Shown: positions 43,283-53,118 of the stretch, piece after piece
Layout of the letters: the number at the start of each line of letters is the position of its first letter
Numbering within the stretch: position 1 is the first letter of the stretch
Assembly (NCBI GenBank): GCA_003216715.1
Contig: QCIK01000008.1
Coordinates: forward strand, 19,606 to 83,605
DNA length: 64,000 nucleotides
Direction of reading: 5' to 3'
Origin: Prochlorococcus sp. AG-402-L09
Lineage (GTDB): Bacteria; Cyanobacteriota; Cyanobacteriia; PCC-6307; Cyanobiaceae
Notes under the pieces: generated by a model
What the model was told of the DNA's origin: nothing
Seen by the model: the letters and a program-made list of their open reading frames with translations, nothing else
Database searches by the model: none
Position numbers and translations under genes: made by a program

Positions 43283-43846
43283 ATGATTTCAACTAACGAC
43301 TTTCGCACTGGCACTACGATCGAGTTAGACGGTGCAGTTTGGCGTGTTATTGAATTTCTACATGTCAAGCCTGGCAAGGGTTCTGCGTTTGTCAGGACTA
43401 AATTAAAGGCTGTTGTGAGTGGTAGTGTTGTCGAAAAGACTTTTAGAGCTGGAGAAATGGTTCCTCAAGCTCTTCTGGAGAAATCAAAGTTGCAACATAC
43501 ATACATGGACGGAGATGATTTTGTATTTATGGATATGACTTCTTATGAAGAAACAAGCTTAACTGCTAAACAAATTGGTGAAAGTAGAAAATATCTAAAG
43601 GAAGGTATGGAGGTTAATGTAGTGTCTTGGAATGAAAAACCTCTTGAAGTTGAATTACCTAACTCAGTTGTTTTAGAAATAAAAGAAACTGACCCTGGTG
43701 TTAAAGGTGACACTGCTTCAGGAGGTACAAAGCCTGCAATCTTGGAAACAGGAGCGCAAGTAATGGTCCCATTGTTTATTTCAATTGGTGAGAAAATTCG
43801 AGTAGATACTCGAAATGACAGTTATCTAGGCCGAGAAACACAATGA
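43283..43846 (+). CDS. efp: Elongation factor P
   Basis: 187 residues with the full three-domain EF-P fold; [14 protein letters not shown] contains the conserved lysine or arginine position at the tip of domain I that contacts the peptidyl-transferase centre, and the C-terminus ends [21 protein letters not shown] rescues ribosomes stalled at polyproline. accB starts at a four-base overlap (ATGA). Confidence 0.96.
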   Translation: MISTNDFRTGTTIELDGAVWRVIEFLHVKPGKGSAFVRTKLKAVVSGSVVEKTFRAGEMVPQALLEKSKLQHTYMDGDDFVFMDMTSYEETSLTAKQIGESRKYLKEGMEVNVVSWNEKPLEVELPNSVVLEIKETDPGVKGDTASGGTKPAILETGAQVMVPLFISIGEKIRVDTRNDSYLGRETQ

Positions 43847-44340
43847 CTATGAATCTTGATCACGAAGAGCTTCATCGCTTGTTGGCAACTTTAGCTGAGA
43901 GCGATATTCAAGAGTTTCGACTTGAAGGAGAAGACTTTTGCTTGGAGGTTAAACGTAATCTTGCTAGTTCTTTGGATTCAATCTCTTCTCAAAAGAGAAG
44001 TTCATCAGAGGAGATTGATCCACCACTGCCTCAACGTAAAATCGAGGCTTCCACAGCACCAAGCACACCCCCTCCTTCTGTCCCAGGGTCACGCTCTGAT
44101 TTAGTCGAAGTAACTGCTCCTATGGTTGGCACCTTTTATCGTGCACCAGGCCCAGAAGAGCCTCCTTTCGTAGAAATTGGATCGAAAATCAGTGTTGGTC
44201 AAGCTGTTTGTATTCTTGAAGCAATGAAATTAATGAATGAATTAGAGTCAGAAGTTAGTGGAGAAGTAATTGAAATTCTTGTTGAAAATGGAACTCCAGT
44301 AGAGTTTGGCCAAGTTTTAATGCGATTAAAACCTGTATAA
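43843..44340 (+). CDS. accB: Acetyl-CoA carboxylase biotin carboxyl carrier protein
   Basis: 165 residues. The C-terminal biotinyl domain has [15 protein letters not shown] and the biotinylated lysine in [10 protein letters not shown]; a Pro/Ser-rich linker precedes it. It carries CO2 to the carboxyltransferase for malonyl-CoA synthesis. The overlap of its start with the efp stop suggests coupled translation, a pairing seen in many cyanobacteria. Confidence 0.95.
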   Translation: MTMNLDHEELHRLLATLAESDIQEFRLEGEDFCLEVKRNLASSLDSISSQKRSSSEEIDPPLPQRKIEASTAPSTPPPSVPGSRSDLVEVTAPMVGTFYRAPGPEEPPFVEIGSKISVGQAVCILEAMKLMNELESEVSGEVIEILVENGTPVEFGQVLMRLKPV

Positions 44341-44362
44341 AAATTTTTACTTATTGAGTAAA

Positions 44363-45388
44363 TTATCTAGAAAGAAGCCAAGCATTATTAATTGCCGCAA
44401 TCATGCTTTTTTCTCTAGCTTTGAACTTACCTGCAATATCTAGAGCAGTACCATGATCAGGAGATGTCCTTACAAAAGGTAGTCCAAGTGTTGTGTTAAC
44501 AGCTTCATCAAAGGCTATTAACTTCACTGGTATGAGACCTTGATCGTGATACAAAGCAAGTATTCCATCAGGAGCATTATTTTTATTTGATTTGGCATTC
44601 CATGCCTCTGCTGATGACATCCAGCAAGTATCTGGAGGTATGGGCCCACTAATTTTGATATTTGGATTATCCAGTTTCCATTCATTTAAAATAGGGATAA
44701 TTAAGTTTTGTTCTTCTATTCCTATTTTTCCTTCTTCTCCTGCATGTGGATTTAAGCCTGCTATATGTATTAATGGTTTCTCTTTGAACAGAAGACAGAA
44801 ATTTACTAATGCATCTAACTTGTATCTAATTAATTCCTTTGTTAAATTATTTTTTACTTTGTTAAGAGGTATATGTGTTGTGGCTAATAAAGTATTAAAT
44901 CTCCATCCATTATTTGGTGATACTGCGGTAAAAAGCATAGATGTTTTTTTATTAGTTAACTTACTCAATAATTCAGTTTGTCCTGCAAATTCATGACCAG
45001 CCTTGTGCCATGCAATTTTTGAAATTGGTGCCGTCACAAGAGCATTAGCTTTTCCTTCTAAAAGTAAATTAATTGCATTGAAAAGCCATTTAAAACTTGC
45101 ATTTCCACTGTGTTTATCTACTATTCCTGGAATTACTTTTTTTTCTAAGGGGATATCAATAATGTTAAGATTTTTTGGATTAGGTATATTATTCTCTCCA
45201 TGCTCAATTAACTTTGAATAAGTTTGATAAATATTATTTTTACATCCTACAAGTAAAGGCTTTATATTATTACTTAAGAATTTAGAACCAAGAGCTTTTA
45301 AAGTTATTTCAGTCCCTATTCCTGCAGGATCACCTAATGAAATAATAATGGTATTTTTATGATCTTTTGATGTTTTAATTTTTCTCAT
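44363..45388 (-). CDS. pdxA: 4-hydroxythreonine-4-phosphate dehydrogenase
   Basis: Oxidises 4-phosphohydroxythreonine in the DXP-dependent pyridoxal phosphate pathway. 341 residues from the ATG at 45388, which overlaps the upstream stop by four bases (ATGA) and is more likely than an in-frame start at 45427. Motifs: IISLGDPAGIGTEITLKAL, GHTE-type AGQTELL, and the metal-binding AGLNPHAGEEG; the third metal histidine lies in YHDQGLIPVK. Confidence 0.92.
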   Translation of the reverse strand: MRKIKTSKDHKNTIIISLGDPAGIGTEITLKALGSKFLSNNIKPLLVGCKNNIYQTYSKLIEHGENNIPNPKNLNIIDIPLEKKVIPGIVDKHSGNASFKWLFNAINLLLEGKANALVTAPISKIAWHKAGHEFAGQTELLSKLTNKKTSMLFTAVSPNNGWRFNTLLATTHIPLNKVKNNLTKELIRYKLDALVNFCLLFKEKPLIHIAGLNPHAGEEGKIGIEEQNLIIPILNEWKLDNPNIKISGPIPPDTCWMSSAEAWNAKSNKNNAPDGILALYHDQGLIPVKLIAFDEAVNTTLGLPFVRTSPDHGTALDIAGKFKAREKSMIAAINNAWLLSR

Positions 45389-46296
45389 GTTGCGATTCTT
45401 TTTTGTGATTTTAAGTTGGAGAAACAATTTTTTAAGCCAGATTTAAAATCAGGATAGATTAGAGAATAACCAAGCTTTTTACACAATAACTTGTTATCAA
45501 CCTTTCTATTTTCTTGCCAAAAAGAAAGCGCCATTGGACTCATTGTTTTTTTTGCAATTTCAAAAGGTACTGATGTTGGTAGTGATTTTTTAGCTATTTT
45601 CGCTGCGAAAGTAATCACTTCAGTATTATTGGTTGGTAAGTTATCGGCTACATTAACTACAGATGGATTCTTTCCTTGAGCAAAAAGATTAATTAAAAAA
45701 AAGACAGATCCAGCAATATCATCGACATGAATTCTTGAAAACACTTGCCCTGGCTTGTCGACCATTTTTGTTGTTCCACTTAATAGGCTTTCAAATGCAG
45801 ATCTACCAGGTCCATAAATGCCTGGCAATCTGAGTATCTGAATAGGTAGCTTTGTTGCTAACCATTGTTTTTCACAAGAAAACCTACGAATACTTCTTTC
45901 TTGTTTGGGATTAGTAGAAGAATTTTCATTGACCCATTCTCCTCTTGTATCTCCATACACACCAGTAGTTGATAAGTATCCAACCCACTTTAAATTTTTT
46001 GAATTTAGTAATTGAGTCTTAAGTTTAATTAGAACAGGGTCTTCTCCATTTGATAAAGGAGGAATGCAACTCAAGATATGAGTTGCTCCTTCAAAAATTT
46101 CACTCGATAATTCTTTATCGGAGTTAAATATGAAATCAGCTCCTTTGCTGTTTTCTTGTCTTCTGCTGCATAAAACTTTTATTCCTAAATGTCTTCCTAC
46201 ACAGGCGATTCTTTGACCACTAAAGCCGCCTCCAAATATGATTAACTTTGATTTGGGTGGCAGTGGATCCAATCGCTTGACAATATCTTCAATCAT
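45385..46296 (-). CDS. NAD-dependent epimerase/dehydratase-like protein
   Basis: 303 residues from the ATG at 46296; an in-frame start at 46329 would add 11 residues. The Rossmann motif is LIIFGGGFSGQRIA; other family-like stretches are VGYLSTTGVYGD (the Ser/Tyr region), PIQILRLPGIYGPGRSA and RIHVDDIAG. The substrate is not known; relatives are annotated as nucleoside-diphosphate-sugar epimerases. It precedes pdxA with an ATGA overlap, and diverges from a small gene eight bases away. Confidence 0.75.
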   Translation of the reverse strand: MIEDIVKRLDPLPPKSKLIIFGGGFSGQRIACVGRHLGIKVLCSRRQENSKGADFIFNSDKELSSEIFEGATHILSCIPPLSNGEDPVLIKLKTQLLNSKNLKWVGYLSTTGVYGDTRGEWVNENSSTNPKQERSIRRFSCEKQWLATKLPIQILRLPGIYGPGRSAFESLLSGTTKMVDKPGQVFSRIHVDDIAGSVFFLINLFAQGKNPSVVNVADNLPTNNTEVITFAAKIAKKSLPTSVPFEIAKKTMSPMALSFWQENRKVDNKLLCKKLGYSLIYPDFKSGLKNCFSNLKSQKRIAT

Positions 46297-46304
46297 TAGT
46301 ACAA

Positions 46305-46553
46305 ATGTATTATGTTGATTATTTAGCAATGATTGCTTCTTATTTAAAGCCTAGTCTGAATTCCATGAATGGTAATAGCAAATTAACGAACGATAAAAGA
46401 TTAATTGTTCAAAAGAATAATCAAAACTTGATAGGACCTTTTTTGGCCGCAATATGCTTTCTCCTTTGCATTGTTTTAGTCCCTGAGAAGCCTTCTAATT
46501 TAGCTTCTATATGCGAAAAGTATAATTCCTCTACGGCTTGTCAAGTTTGGTAG
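46305..46553 (+). CDS. Small membrane protein, unknown
   Basis: Up to 82 residues; the start is uncertain (ATG at 46305, 46329 or 46365). It has one membrane helix, NLIGPFLAAICFLLCIVLVP, and a C-terminus with two cysteines, CEKYNSSTACQVW. The conserved-looking Cys-containing tail suggests a real gene. It is divergent from the epimerase-like gene with almost no space between, so at least one promoter lies inside a coding region. It ends four bases from the convergent HNH gene. Confidence 0.6.
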   Translation: MYYVDYLAMIASYLKPSLNSMNGNSKLTNDKRLIVQKNNQNLIGPFLAAICFLLCIVLVPEKPSNLASICEKYNSSTACQVW

Positions 46554-46557
46554 AATC

Positions 46558-46968
46558 TTAAGCTGCTTGCCAAGAATAATCTTCATTCAAGCGTGATTTT
46601 GTTTTCTCAAGGCTTGCATTATGTTTAGGTTCAGCCCATTTAAGGAGTCTTAAAGCCAAACGTATATCCCCTTCCGTCCATGCTCTAATAGCCATAGATC
46701 GTCTTGGGTCGTAAAAACGTTGTTTTCTATACCATTCAAAAGCATCATTATCTGTTTTCCTGCCATTACATGAGAGGCAGGCTGGGACACAATTTTCAGT
46801 GATGCTTAATCCGCCTTTACTCTGTGGAAGAACATGGTCAATGGATTCTGAATTTTTTCCACAATATATACATTTTTTATTAGTGAATTCATGCAATGAC
46901 TTGCGCCATCTCCTGTCGCGTAGCTTTGGGCAGAGATCTTCTAAGAAAACCGCATCCCTATTGTGCAT
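46558..46968 (-). CDS. HNH endonuclease family protein
   Basis: 136 residues. Zinc-binding CIYCGKNSESIDHVLPQSKGG then NCVPACLSCNGRKTD is a complete HNH motif: two CxxC pairs flanking DH and the Asn. The C-terminal QRFYDPRRSMAIRAWTEGD is typical of the conserved cyanobacterial version. Its in-vivo substrate is unknown; it is a chromosomal gene in many cyanobacteria, not clearly part of a mobile element here. Confidence 0.85.
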   Translation of the reverse strand: MHNRDAVFLEDLCPKLRDRRWRKSLHEFTNKKCIYCGKNSESIDHVLPQSKGGLSITENCVPACLSCNGRKTDNDAFEWYRKQRFYDPRRSMAIRAWTEGDIRLALRLLKWAEPKHNASLEKTKSRLNEDYSWQAA

Positions 46969-47112
46969 ACAGATTTATTAACTAATATAATTTTGCCTTG
47001 AGAGACTCATAAGTCAATGTATCGAAAATTGCATTTTTAGAATTTATAAGAATTTTTTTATTTAGTAAGATTTAGGCCTGAAGCTTTTTGTACTTTTATT
47101 ACTCAAATTTGA

Positions 47113-47535
47113 TTAATTATTATAACGATCTATATATTTCCCTTTAGGAGTTTTTCCTGCATTGTCGATAGATGAGTTTAGTTCATTTTCTAATTCTTTA
47201 TCATCACTAATTACGATGGAGCTAGAGTCACCTGTATATAGATCTCCCAAGTAATTAATGCAATCTTCATATTTTATAGGATCTTGAACCACTTCTTCAA
47301 CAATTAATGAGGCCGCTTGTTTAGGTGAAGTTTTGAATAAACCTTGTTTTTTATTTTTAATGAATTGATAGGCTGCTTGCCAGCTTGGCTCATGAGTATT
47401 CCCTCCATTCCTCATAAAGCAATATATGTCAGCTCCGTTTGTTACTGCTGCATTAGTTTTTAATTCTAGAGTAGTACCACAGACCAAATAAATTATTGAA
47501 ATAGGTAAGATGCTTCGCTTTATCCCAAATGGCAT
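47113..47535 (-). CDS. Exported protein, possibly DUF6554
   Basis: 140 residues with an N-terminal signal (LPISIIYLVCGTTLELK, then TNAAVTNG). The mature part has GADIYCFMRNGGNTHEPSWQ, then FKTSPKQAASLIVEEVVQDP and YEDCINYLGDLY, with two conserved-looking cysteines. I match it only tentatively to the picocyanobacterial DUF6554 family. The gaps on either side (about 144 and 243 bases) show nothing I can name. Confidence 0.55.
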   Translation of the reverse strand: MPFGIKRSILPISIIYLVCGTTLELKTNAAVTNGADIYCFMRNGGNTHEPSWQAAYQFIKNKKQGLFKTSPKQAASLIVEEVVQDPIKYEDCINYLGDLYTGDSSSIVISDDKELENELNSSIDNAGKTPKGKYIDRYNN

Positions 47536-47778
47536 GATTTTAAGAGAATTATCAATATTAAATTATCTATTTTTCTTTCTTCTGTCTAGCTTAAGTTCGT
47601 ATTAGTATTTCGGTTTTATTACTTAATTCCTGTAATTTTTGACTTGATAAAAAATCATAATGATAAATCGATGAATTCAATGTTTAGTTTTGATCTCGCT
47701 TATCTTTTTATGATTACTAAAATATCTATCTTTTGATATAGTGTTTTGATAATAATTTTTGGAATTAAAAATTTAATA

Positions 47779-47967
47779 ATGAATGAAGTATTAGTAAAAA
47801 AACAAGCATTTTTAAAAGAAGCTGGTTACTTTTTTCGTAATGCATCAGAGCATGCTGATGAGGGAGATTTGCATTCATGTGCTGGTTTGATTTTGAAAGC
47901 ACTTGATAAAGAGAGAAGGGCTGGTGGTGTAGGTCCTCAAGTGCTTCAAATAATTAAAACTAGATAA
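47779..47967 (+). CDS. Small conserved-looking protein (62 aa)
   Basis: I start at the ATG at 47779 (MNEVLVKKQAFLKEAGYFF) rather than 47746, because the earlier 11 residues look non-coding and the shorter form has balanced composition. The product is helical, with FRNASEHADEGDLHSCAGLI and a charged end; no family is recognised. It ends 23 bases from the convergent aminotransferase. Confidence 0.55.
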   Translation: MNEVLVKKQAFLKEAGYFFRNASEHADEGDLHSCAGLILKALDKERRAGGVGPQVLQIIKTR

Positions 47968-47990
47968 TAATTTTAACGATTCTGAAAATA

Positions 47991-49145
47991 TTATTCGTTA
48001 TTTAGGACTGAAATTGTTTTAGCAATGCCTTGTCCAGTTGGAGATTTGAGCTTGCCCATTTTATCTAAAGTGCACTCTAAAGCAGAGATTACACTAACAA
48101 TATCTCTATCATTTACAAATCCTAAATGACCAATTCTAAAAATTTTTCCTTTTAAATGATCTTGACCCCCAGCGAGAAGGATATCAAAACTATTTTTTAT
48201 TGATTTTCTTATATTCTCAGCATCGATATTTTCAGGCTTAACAGCTGTGATTGCTGGGCTTCCATAACCTTCTTTTGTAAATAATTTCAGACCCATAGCT
48301 TTTATTCCTTCTTCTGTAGCTTTTTGATGACGTGCATGACGATTGAAAATATTATTCAATCCTTCTTTTTGCATCATAGTTAGTGAGGCTTCTAAAGCGA
48401 AATATAAATTTATTGCAGGAGTAAAAGGATTACTATTCTTATTTACTGTCTTTAGATATTGTTTTAAGTCTAAATAAAATTTAGGTAAATCAGATAAAGC
48501 ATTGGCTTCCCATGCCCGCTTGCTCATAGCTACAAAACTGAGACCTGGTGGAATCATATAACCTTTTTGAGAACCCGAAGCTATTACATCAATTCCCCAT
48601 TCATCCATTGGGATATTGCATGCACCAAGGCTTGTAACGCAATCTGCAATAGTAATAGCTTTGCTATGATTTTTAACTACATTATTAATTGCTTTGAGGT
48701 CATTAATTACTCCTGTTGAAGTTTCTGAGTGAGTTAAAATAACAGCTTTAATTTTGTTATTGGTGTCTTCTTCAAGAATTTTTTTGAATTGATTTGGATC
48801 TAGAGGTTGGCCCCAATCAGCTTTTACGATTTTTACATTTAATCCATATGCTTTTGCAACTTTTATCCATCTTTCTCCAAATTTTCCGTTCTCACCACAG
48901 ATAACTTCATCACCTTTGCTTAATGTATTGATTATTCCTGCTTCCATTGCCGCTGTCCCGCTTCCTGTAATTGTTAGAACGTCTGCAGTTGTTTGGTGAA
49001 GCCATTTGAGTTGCTCTGTAGTCTTTTGAACAATGTCTTGAAAATCTCCACTCCTATGACCTATGGGGTGTTTACTCATACAACTCAAAACATTTTCCGG
49101 AACGGGAGTTGGTCCAGGAATCATTAGATTCAGTTTGTCCTGCAT
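47991..49145 (-). CDS. Class V aminotransferase (alanine-glyoxylate/serine type)
   Basis: 384 residues. N-terminal NLMIPGPTPVPENVLSCMS and HRSGDFQ are typical of the serine/alanine-glyoxylate aminotransferase group. The PLP lysine is in ASGSQKGYMIPPGLSF, and the Asp that pairs with the PLP ring nitrogen is in TIADCVTSLGA. In cyanobacteria it probably works in photorespiration, converting glyoxylate to glycine; the exact substrates are not shown by sequence. Divergent from cbiD over 79 bases. Confidence 0.88.
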   Translation of the reverse strand: MQDKLNLMIPGPTPVPENVLSCMSKHPIGHRSGDFQDIVQKTTEQLKWLHQTTADVLTITGSGTAAMEAGIINTLSKGDEVICGENGKFGERWIKVAKAYGLNVKIVKADWGQPLDPNQFKKILEEDTNNKIKAVILTHSETSTGVINDLKAINNVVKNHSKAITIADCVTSLGACNIPMDEWGIDVIASGSQKGYMIPPGLSFVAMSKRAWEANALSDLPKFYLDLKQYLKTVNKNSNPFTPAINLYFALEASLTMMQKEGLNNIFNRHARHQKATEEGIKAMGLKLFTKEGYGSPAITAVKPENIDAENIRKSIKNSFDILLAGGQDHLKGKIFRIGHLGFVNDRDIVSVISALECTLDKMGKLKSPTGQGIAKTISVLNNE

Positions 49146-49224
49146 TTACTTATTTAAATCTAGATTATTATTAGTTTAAAAAATTATTTAAGGAATTTCC
49201 TCTATCGTCAGCTCTTCGAATGAT

Positions 49225-50367
49225 TTGAATGAATTTACTCTTCCAGTTTGGGTGGTTGCGGCTGCAAAGTCTGCGACGAATATCCTCATTGGGAATAAAT
49301 TCAAAGACACTGAGACAATTGATTTACCCAATAAACAAGACTCAATAACGGTTCCTATTTCTTCTTCTGCGTTGCTTGATAATGGTGAGCGCTCCTTAGG
49401 AGTTAGTCATTGTCAATCTGGATTATCTCTTGACGTAACAAGAGGTTTAGAAATATGGGCTTATATTCAATTAAATAAAGCAAGTTCTCATTCTTTAAAG
49501 TTAGTTGAAAATGACTTTCCTGATTGGCTTGATTTTCATGCCGGTTATGGAGTCGGCAAATTCGAATCATCCGGTCAGCCATGCATCTCTAAGTTTGCAC
49601 GTGATTTGCTATGTATCAATCTTTATCCCTTATTACCAAAAGGTTATGCATTTAAAGTAGAGATTGTTTTACCTGAAGGGAGAGACCGTGCTTTAAAGAC
49701 AAGTAATAAAGCATTTGGCGTTGTAGATGGATTATCTCTCATTGGGACACAGGCTGAGGTTCAAATTAGTGCCTCTCCTGAGCAATTAAAAAACTGCAAA
49801 GAAATTTTGCGACATAGGTGTTCTGAATCAGCTTTTGATGGATGTTTGACTTTTGTGATTGGTGAAAATGGTATGGATTTAGCATTAAAATTTGGACTTC
49901 CAGATAAGAAAATTATTAAAACAGGTAATTGGTTAGGGCCTCTCCTTGTTGCTGCTGCTGAAAGTGGTGTAAAAAAGCTCTTACTTTTTGGTTATCATGG
50001 CAAATTAGTAAAACTGGCTGGAGGTGTTTTTCATACTCATCATCATCTTGCAGATGGAAGACTTGAAATACTCACTGCATTAGCAGTTAAAGAAGGTATT
50101 TCTTTGGAATTAATTCAATTAATTAGCAAATCAACTTCTGTGGAAAATGCTTTATTAGCACTTGAGAGAAATAACTCAGACGAAGTTGCTTTGATTTGGG
50201 GCAGGATGGCAAAAGAAATTGAAATTAAAAGTCGGCACTATGTGAATCGATATTTGTCTTCTTCAATGGAAATAGGTTCTGTTTTGTTTGATCGTAAAAG
50301 ACAAATTCGATGGACTGGTTTTCAGGGGTTAAAACAAATTAATTCTTTAGGGTTATTTCTAAAGTGA
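49225..50367 (+). CDS. cbiD: Cobalt-precorrin-5B C1-methyltransferase
   Basis: Methylates C1 of cobalt-precorrin-5B in anaerobic-type cobalamin synthesis. 380 residues from a TTG. Family features are FTLPVWVVAAAKSATNILIG near the start, NLYPLLPKGYAFKVEIVLPE, and the loop LLLFGYHGKLVKLAGGVFHT followed by HHHLADGR. Cobalamin is used here by queG, among others. guaA follows 69 bases downstream. Confidence 0.92.
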   Translation: MNEFTLPVWVVAAAKSATNILIGNKFKDTETIDLPNKQDSITVPISSSALLDNGERSLGVSHCQSGLSLDVTRGLEIWAYIQLNKASSHSLKLVENDFPDWLDFHAGYGVGKFESSGQPCISKFARDLLCINLYPLLPKGYAFKVEIVLPEGRDRALKTSNKAFGVVDGLSLIGTQAEVQISASPEQLKNCKEILRHRCSESAFDGCLTFVIGENGMDLALKFGLPDKKIIKTGNWLGPLLVAAAESGVKKLLLFGYHGKLVKLAGGVFHTHHHLADGRLEILTALAVKEGISLELIQLISKSTSVENALLALERNNSDEVALIWGRMAKEIEIKSRHYVNRYLSSSMEIGSVLFDRKRQIRWTGFQGLKQINSLGLFLK

Positions 50368-50436
50368 TAGGCATATTCCTATGCTCTTAATTAGTCTGTT
50401 TGATAAGAATGTTTCATAAGGATTTATCAGGTTGAT

Positions 50437-52023
50437 ATGACTTCAATGATTTCAGAGGAAAAACGTAATCCAGCAATCGTCATTCTAGATTTTGGGTCTC
50501 AATACTCAGAATTAATTGCTAGAAGGATTAGAGAAATAGAGGTCTACTCATTAGTAATGAGTTACACAACTTCTGCCGAGCAATTACGATCTCTAAAACC
50601 TAAAGGAATAATCTTAAGCGGAGGACCTGGGTCTGTTTATGAAGAAGGTGCTCCATATTGTGATCCAGAGATTTTCAAGTTAGGTATTCCTGTTCTTGGT
50701 GTGTGTTATGGAATGCAATTAATGGTTCATCAGTTAGGAGGCTCTGTTAAACCTGCTACTGGTAAAGCTGAATATGGTAAGGCTCCTTTAGAAGTTGATG
50801 ATCCCACAGCTTTATTAACTAGTGTGATAAGTGGTTCTACTATGTGGATGAGCCATGGAGACTCAGTTCATAAATTACCTAAGGGATTTGTCAGATTAGC
50901 TCATACTTCTAATACTTTAGAAGCAGCTATTGCTCTTCATGATAAGAGCTTTTATGGAGTTCAATTTCACCCTGAAGTTGTTCATTCCACTCAGGGAATG
51001 GTTTTAATTAGAAATTTTGTATTTCATATTTGTTCATGTGAACCAGATTGGACAACAAATTTATTCATTGATGAAGCTGTGATCCAAGTACAGCAACAAG
51101 TAGGAGATAAAAAAGTTTTATTGGCTCTATCGGGTGGAGTTGATTCATCAACTCTTGCATTTCTTTTAAACAAAGCAATAGGGTCTCAATTGACCTGCAT
51201 GTTTATTGACCAAGGTTTTATGAGAAAAGGTGAGCCGGAATTTCTTATGTCTTTTTTTGACGAGAAGTTTAATATTAATGTTCAGTATATAAATGCTAGA
51301 GAAAGATTTATTTCAAAATTAAAAGGAGTCACAGATCCTGAGCAAAAGCGAAAAATCATAGGGACAGAATTTATTAGGGTTTTTGAAGAGGAGAGTCTTC
51401 GTTTAGGTCCTTTTGACTATTTGGCTCAAGGGACGCTCTATCCAGATGTAATTGAAAGTGCAGGAACAAATATTGATCCAAAAACAGGTGAACGGATAGC
51501 GGTGAAAATTAAAAGTCATCATAATGTTGGCGGTTTGCCTAAAGATTTACAATTTAAACTTGTAGAACCTTTGAGATGTTTATTCAAAGATGAAGTTAGG
51601 AAAGTTGGAAAGTCACTTGGATTACCCGATGAGATAGTTCGCCGACATCCATTTCCAGGCCCAGGATTGGCAATAAGAATTTTAGGGAAAGTTACTCATG
51701 AAAAACTCAATTGCTTAAGAGATGCTGATTTAATAGTGAGAGAAGAAGTTAATAAAGCTGGCTTGTATAATGATATTTGGCAAGCTTTTGCTGTTTTGCT
51801 ACCTGTGTATTCTGTTGGAGTGATGGGAGATCAAAGAACCTATGCATGGCCTATTGTTCTCCGTTGCGTGTCAAGTGAAGATGGAATGACTGCTGATTGG
51901 TCTCGCTTACCTTATGAAGTTTTAGAAAAAATTTCCAACCGCATAGTTAATGAAGTCGAGGGAGTAAATAGAGTTGTTTTGGACATAACAAGCAAACCTC
52001 CAGGAACAATTGAGTGGGAGTGA
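50437..52023 (+). CDS. guaA: GMP synthase (glutamine-hydrolysing)
   Basis: Makes GMP from XMP, ATP and glutamine. 528 residues. The N-terminal class I glutaminase has the cysteine in [16 protein letters not shown] and the His-Glu pair in [10 protein letters not shown]; the ATP pyrophosphatase has the P-loop [14 protein letters not shown]; the dimerisation domain ends with the family's PPGTIEWE. Its last codons act as the model for the repeats found in the following island: the terminal stretch GTIEWE-stop recurs four times downstream. Confidence 0.96.
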   Translation: MTSMISEEKRNPAIVILDFGSQYSELIARRIREIEVYSLVMSYTTSAEQLRSLKPKGIILSGGPGSVYEEGAPYCDPEIFKLGIPVLGVCYGMQLMVHQLGGSVKPATGKAEYGKAPLEVDDPTALLTSVISGSTMWMSHGDSVHKLPKGFVRLAHTSNTLEAAIALHDKSFYGVQFHPEVVHSTQGMVLIRNFVFHICSCEPDWTTNLFIDEAVIQVQQQVGDKKVLLALSGGVDSSTLAFLLNKAIGSQLTCMFIDQGFMRKGEPEFLMSFFDEKFNINVQYINARERFISKLKGVTDPEQKRKIIGTEFIRVFEEESLRLGPFDYLAQGTLYPDVIESAGTNIDPKTGERIAVKIKSHHNVGGLPKDLQFKLVEPLRCLFKDEVRKVGKSLGLPDEIVRRHPFPGPGLAIRILGKVTHEKLNCLRDADLIVREEVNKAGLYNDIWQAFAVLLPVYSVGVMGDQRTYAWPIVLRCVSSEDGMTADWSRLPYEVLEKISNRIVNEVEGVNRVVLDITSKPPGTIEWE

Positions 52024-52190
52024 ACATCACTACCAAAAGGTAGTTATAGATTAAAAATTATAGTTCCACATGAGTGCAATGTAAAAACTGATTAATCTAG
52101 TTCCAATGGTTTTTGAAGACAAGTTCCACGTGTCTCCTTGTCACCTTCTCTGCGGAGAAATCGTAGATAGTTCACTTTCTCTACACCTAT
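52003..52190 (+). repeat. guaA-end junction: core, right arm and conserved box (copy 1)
   Basis: The core is the guaA 3' end itself (ACAATTGAGTGGGAGT, 52006-52021). Nine bases later comes TACCAAAAGGTAG (52031-52043), the right arm of the repeat family; with its flanks it also forms a small hairpin ACTACC-AAAA-GGTAGT. A further shared box, AGAAATCGTAGA, is at 52156-52167, followed by TTTCTCTAC at 52177-52185. This 180-base stretch is closely similar to 58626-58800 (copy 4). I read it as the left junction of an island integrated at guaA; that reading is inference. Confidence 0.65.
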
Positions 52191-52293
52191 TATTTTTAGT
52201 CAAATTACGATGGTTCTTAATTTTGAAAATCAATTGACGATCTCTCTACGGATTTAAAAAATTAATCAGATCCAAAAAGTACATTGCATGAAG

Positions 52294-52407
52294 AAGGGGG
52301 CGAGATTTTGGTCGCCCCCTTTAAGTTCAGCACTTGTGTATCCGTGTGAACAATCCATTTACTTTACTAACCACTTCCCTGACCTACGGGAAGACAAGTG
52401 CTAGAAC
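52294..52407 (+). other. Structured element A: hairpin plus long-range stem
   Basis: A perfect ten-pair hairpin, AAGGGGGCGA / TCGCCCCCTT (52294-52303 and 52312-52321), with loop GATTTTGG, is followed by a second stem: AGCACTTGT (52329-52337) pairs with ACAAGTGCT (52394-52402), extended by GTTC/GAAC across one bulged A. Inside it CTTCCC (52374-52379) pairs with GGGAAG (52388-52393). The same layout recurs at 59557 and, inverted, at 60318. It may be a terminator joined to a structured RNA. Confidence 0.5.
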
Positions 52408-52525
52408 TCCAACCCATTTCTAATCAAACCTGATTATTGGAACATGAGAGAAAATACCTGTTCCCATTTGTGCAATGGTTCATCGGACCAAAGTGAGTTA
52501 AAACACAGTTAGTCAGCATGAACTG

Positions 52526-52756
52526 ATGATGGATAGTAAAGAATATGATTGGATTTTTGTTTATAAGATTCGTGAGTCAGGGGATGTGATTTATAAAGTC
52601 ACTATTCCATCAGAACGAAAAGAAGATGCAGTTGAAATATTTAAGAGAGAACATCCAGATGGATTGATCTGTAGTGGCATCAGGAGAGGTGATTTTAAAT
52701 TGATACCATTCAAGGAATTTTCTTCACATGATCCTTGGGAAGAGATTGCTTTGTAA
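52526..52756 (+). CDS. Small hypothetical protein (76 aa)
   Basis: ATG start at 52526. The product MMDSKEYDWIFVYKIRESGD... is a soluble alpha/beta-looking protein with YKVTIPSERKEDAVEIFKRE in the middle and an acidic end HDPWEEIAL. No family is recognised. It is the first gene of the island after guaA; a hairpin at 52763-52791 directly after its stop probably ends its transcript. Confidence 0.6.
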   Translation: MMDSKEYDWIFVYKIRESGDVIYKVTIPSERKEDAVEIFKREHPDGLICSGIRRGDFKLIPFKEFSSHDPWEEIAL

Positions 52757-52762
52757 TTAGGC

Positions 52763-52791
52763 AGCATCAACGCAACCGTTGAATTGATGCT
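52763..52791 (+). terminator. Hairpin after the 76-aa gene
   Basis: AGCATCAA (52763-52770) pairs with TTGATGCT (52784-52791), eight pairs, with an alternative inner pairing CAACG/CGTTG. It begins seven bases after the stop codon. The following T run is weak, so it may end transcription inefficiently or protect the RNA end. Confidence 0.55.
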
Positions 52792-52820
52792 CTACAAATT
52801 CTTAATTAGTTTTTATTTTT

Positions 52821-53081
52821 CTAATACTTAATTGCAGGAAGAGATTCCCACTTCTTGTCTATTGATTTAAAAACTGTTTTTATTTTTACTATTGTTTTAT
52901 TTTGATCCCACTTTGATATACCAATATCTATGAAACCTTGGTCGGATAAGTATTGCCTAATTACAGATATTTTTTCTTTCTTATTTAATCTATTAATTTT
53001 CTTCAATCCATAATTATCTTGCAACTATCCATTGAAAGGAATCCAACGTTCTCCAACTTTTTGACCCCAATCTAATTTCAT
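52821..53081 (-). pseudogene. Small gene interrupted by an in-frame TAG
   Basis: From the ATG at 53081 the frame reads MKLDWGQKVGERWIPFNG, then TAG at 53025-53027, then continues without a break for 67 codons (LQDNYGLKKINRLNKKEK...) to a TAA at 52821. Both parts have coding-like composition and are in one frame, so this looks like an 86-codon gene broken by one nonsense change (from TGG or CAG). Alternatively the downstream part could restart at the TTG at 53024, or the TAG could be read through. No family is recognised. Confidence 0.55.
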
Positions 53082-53118
53082 ACACTCATTTTAAATTCGT
53101 GAGTGAAGAAACTCCTGT

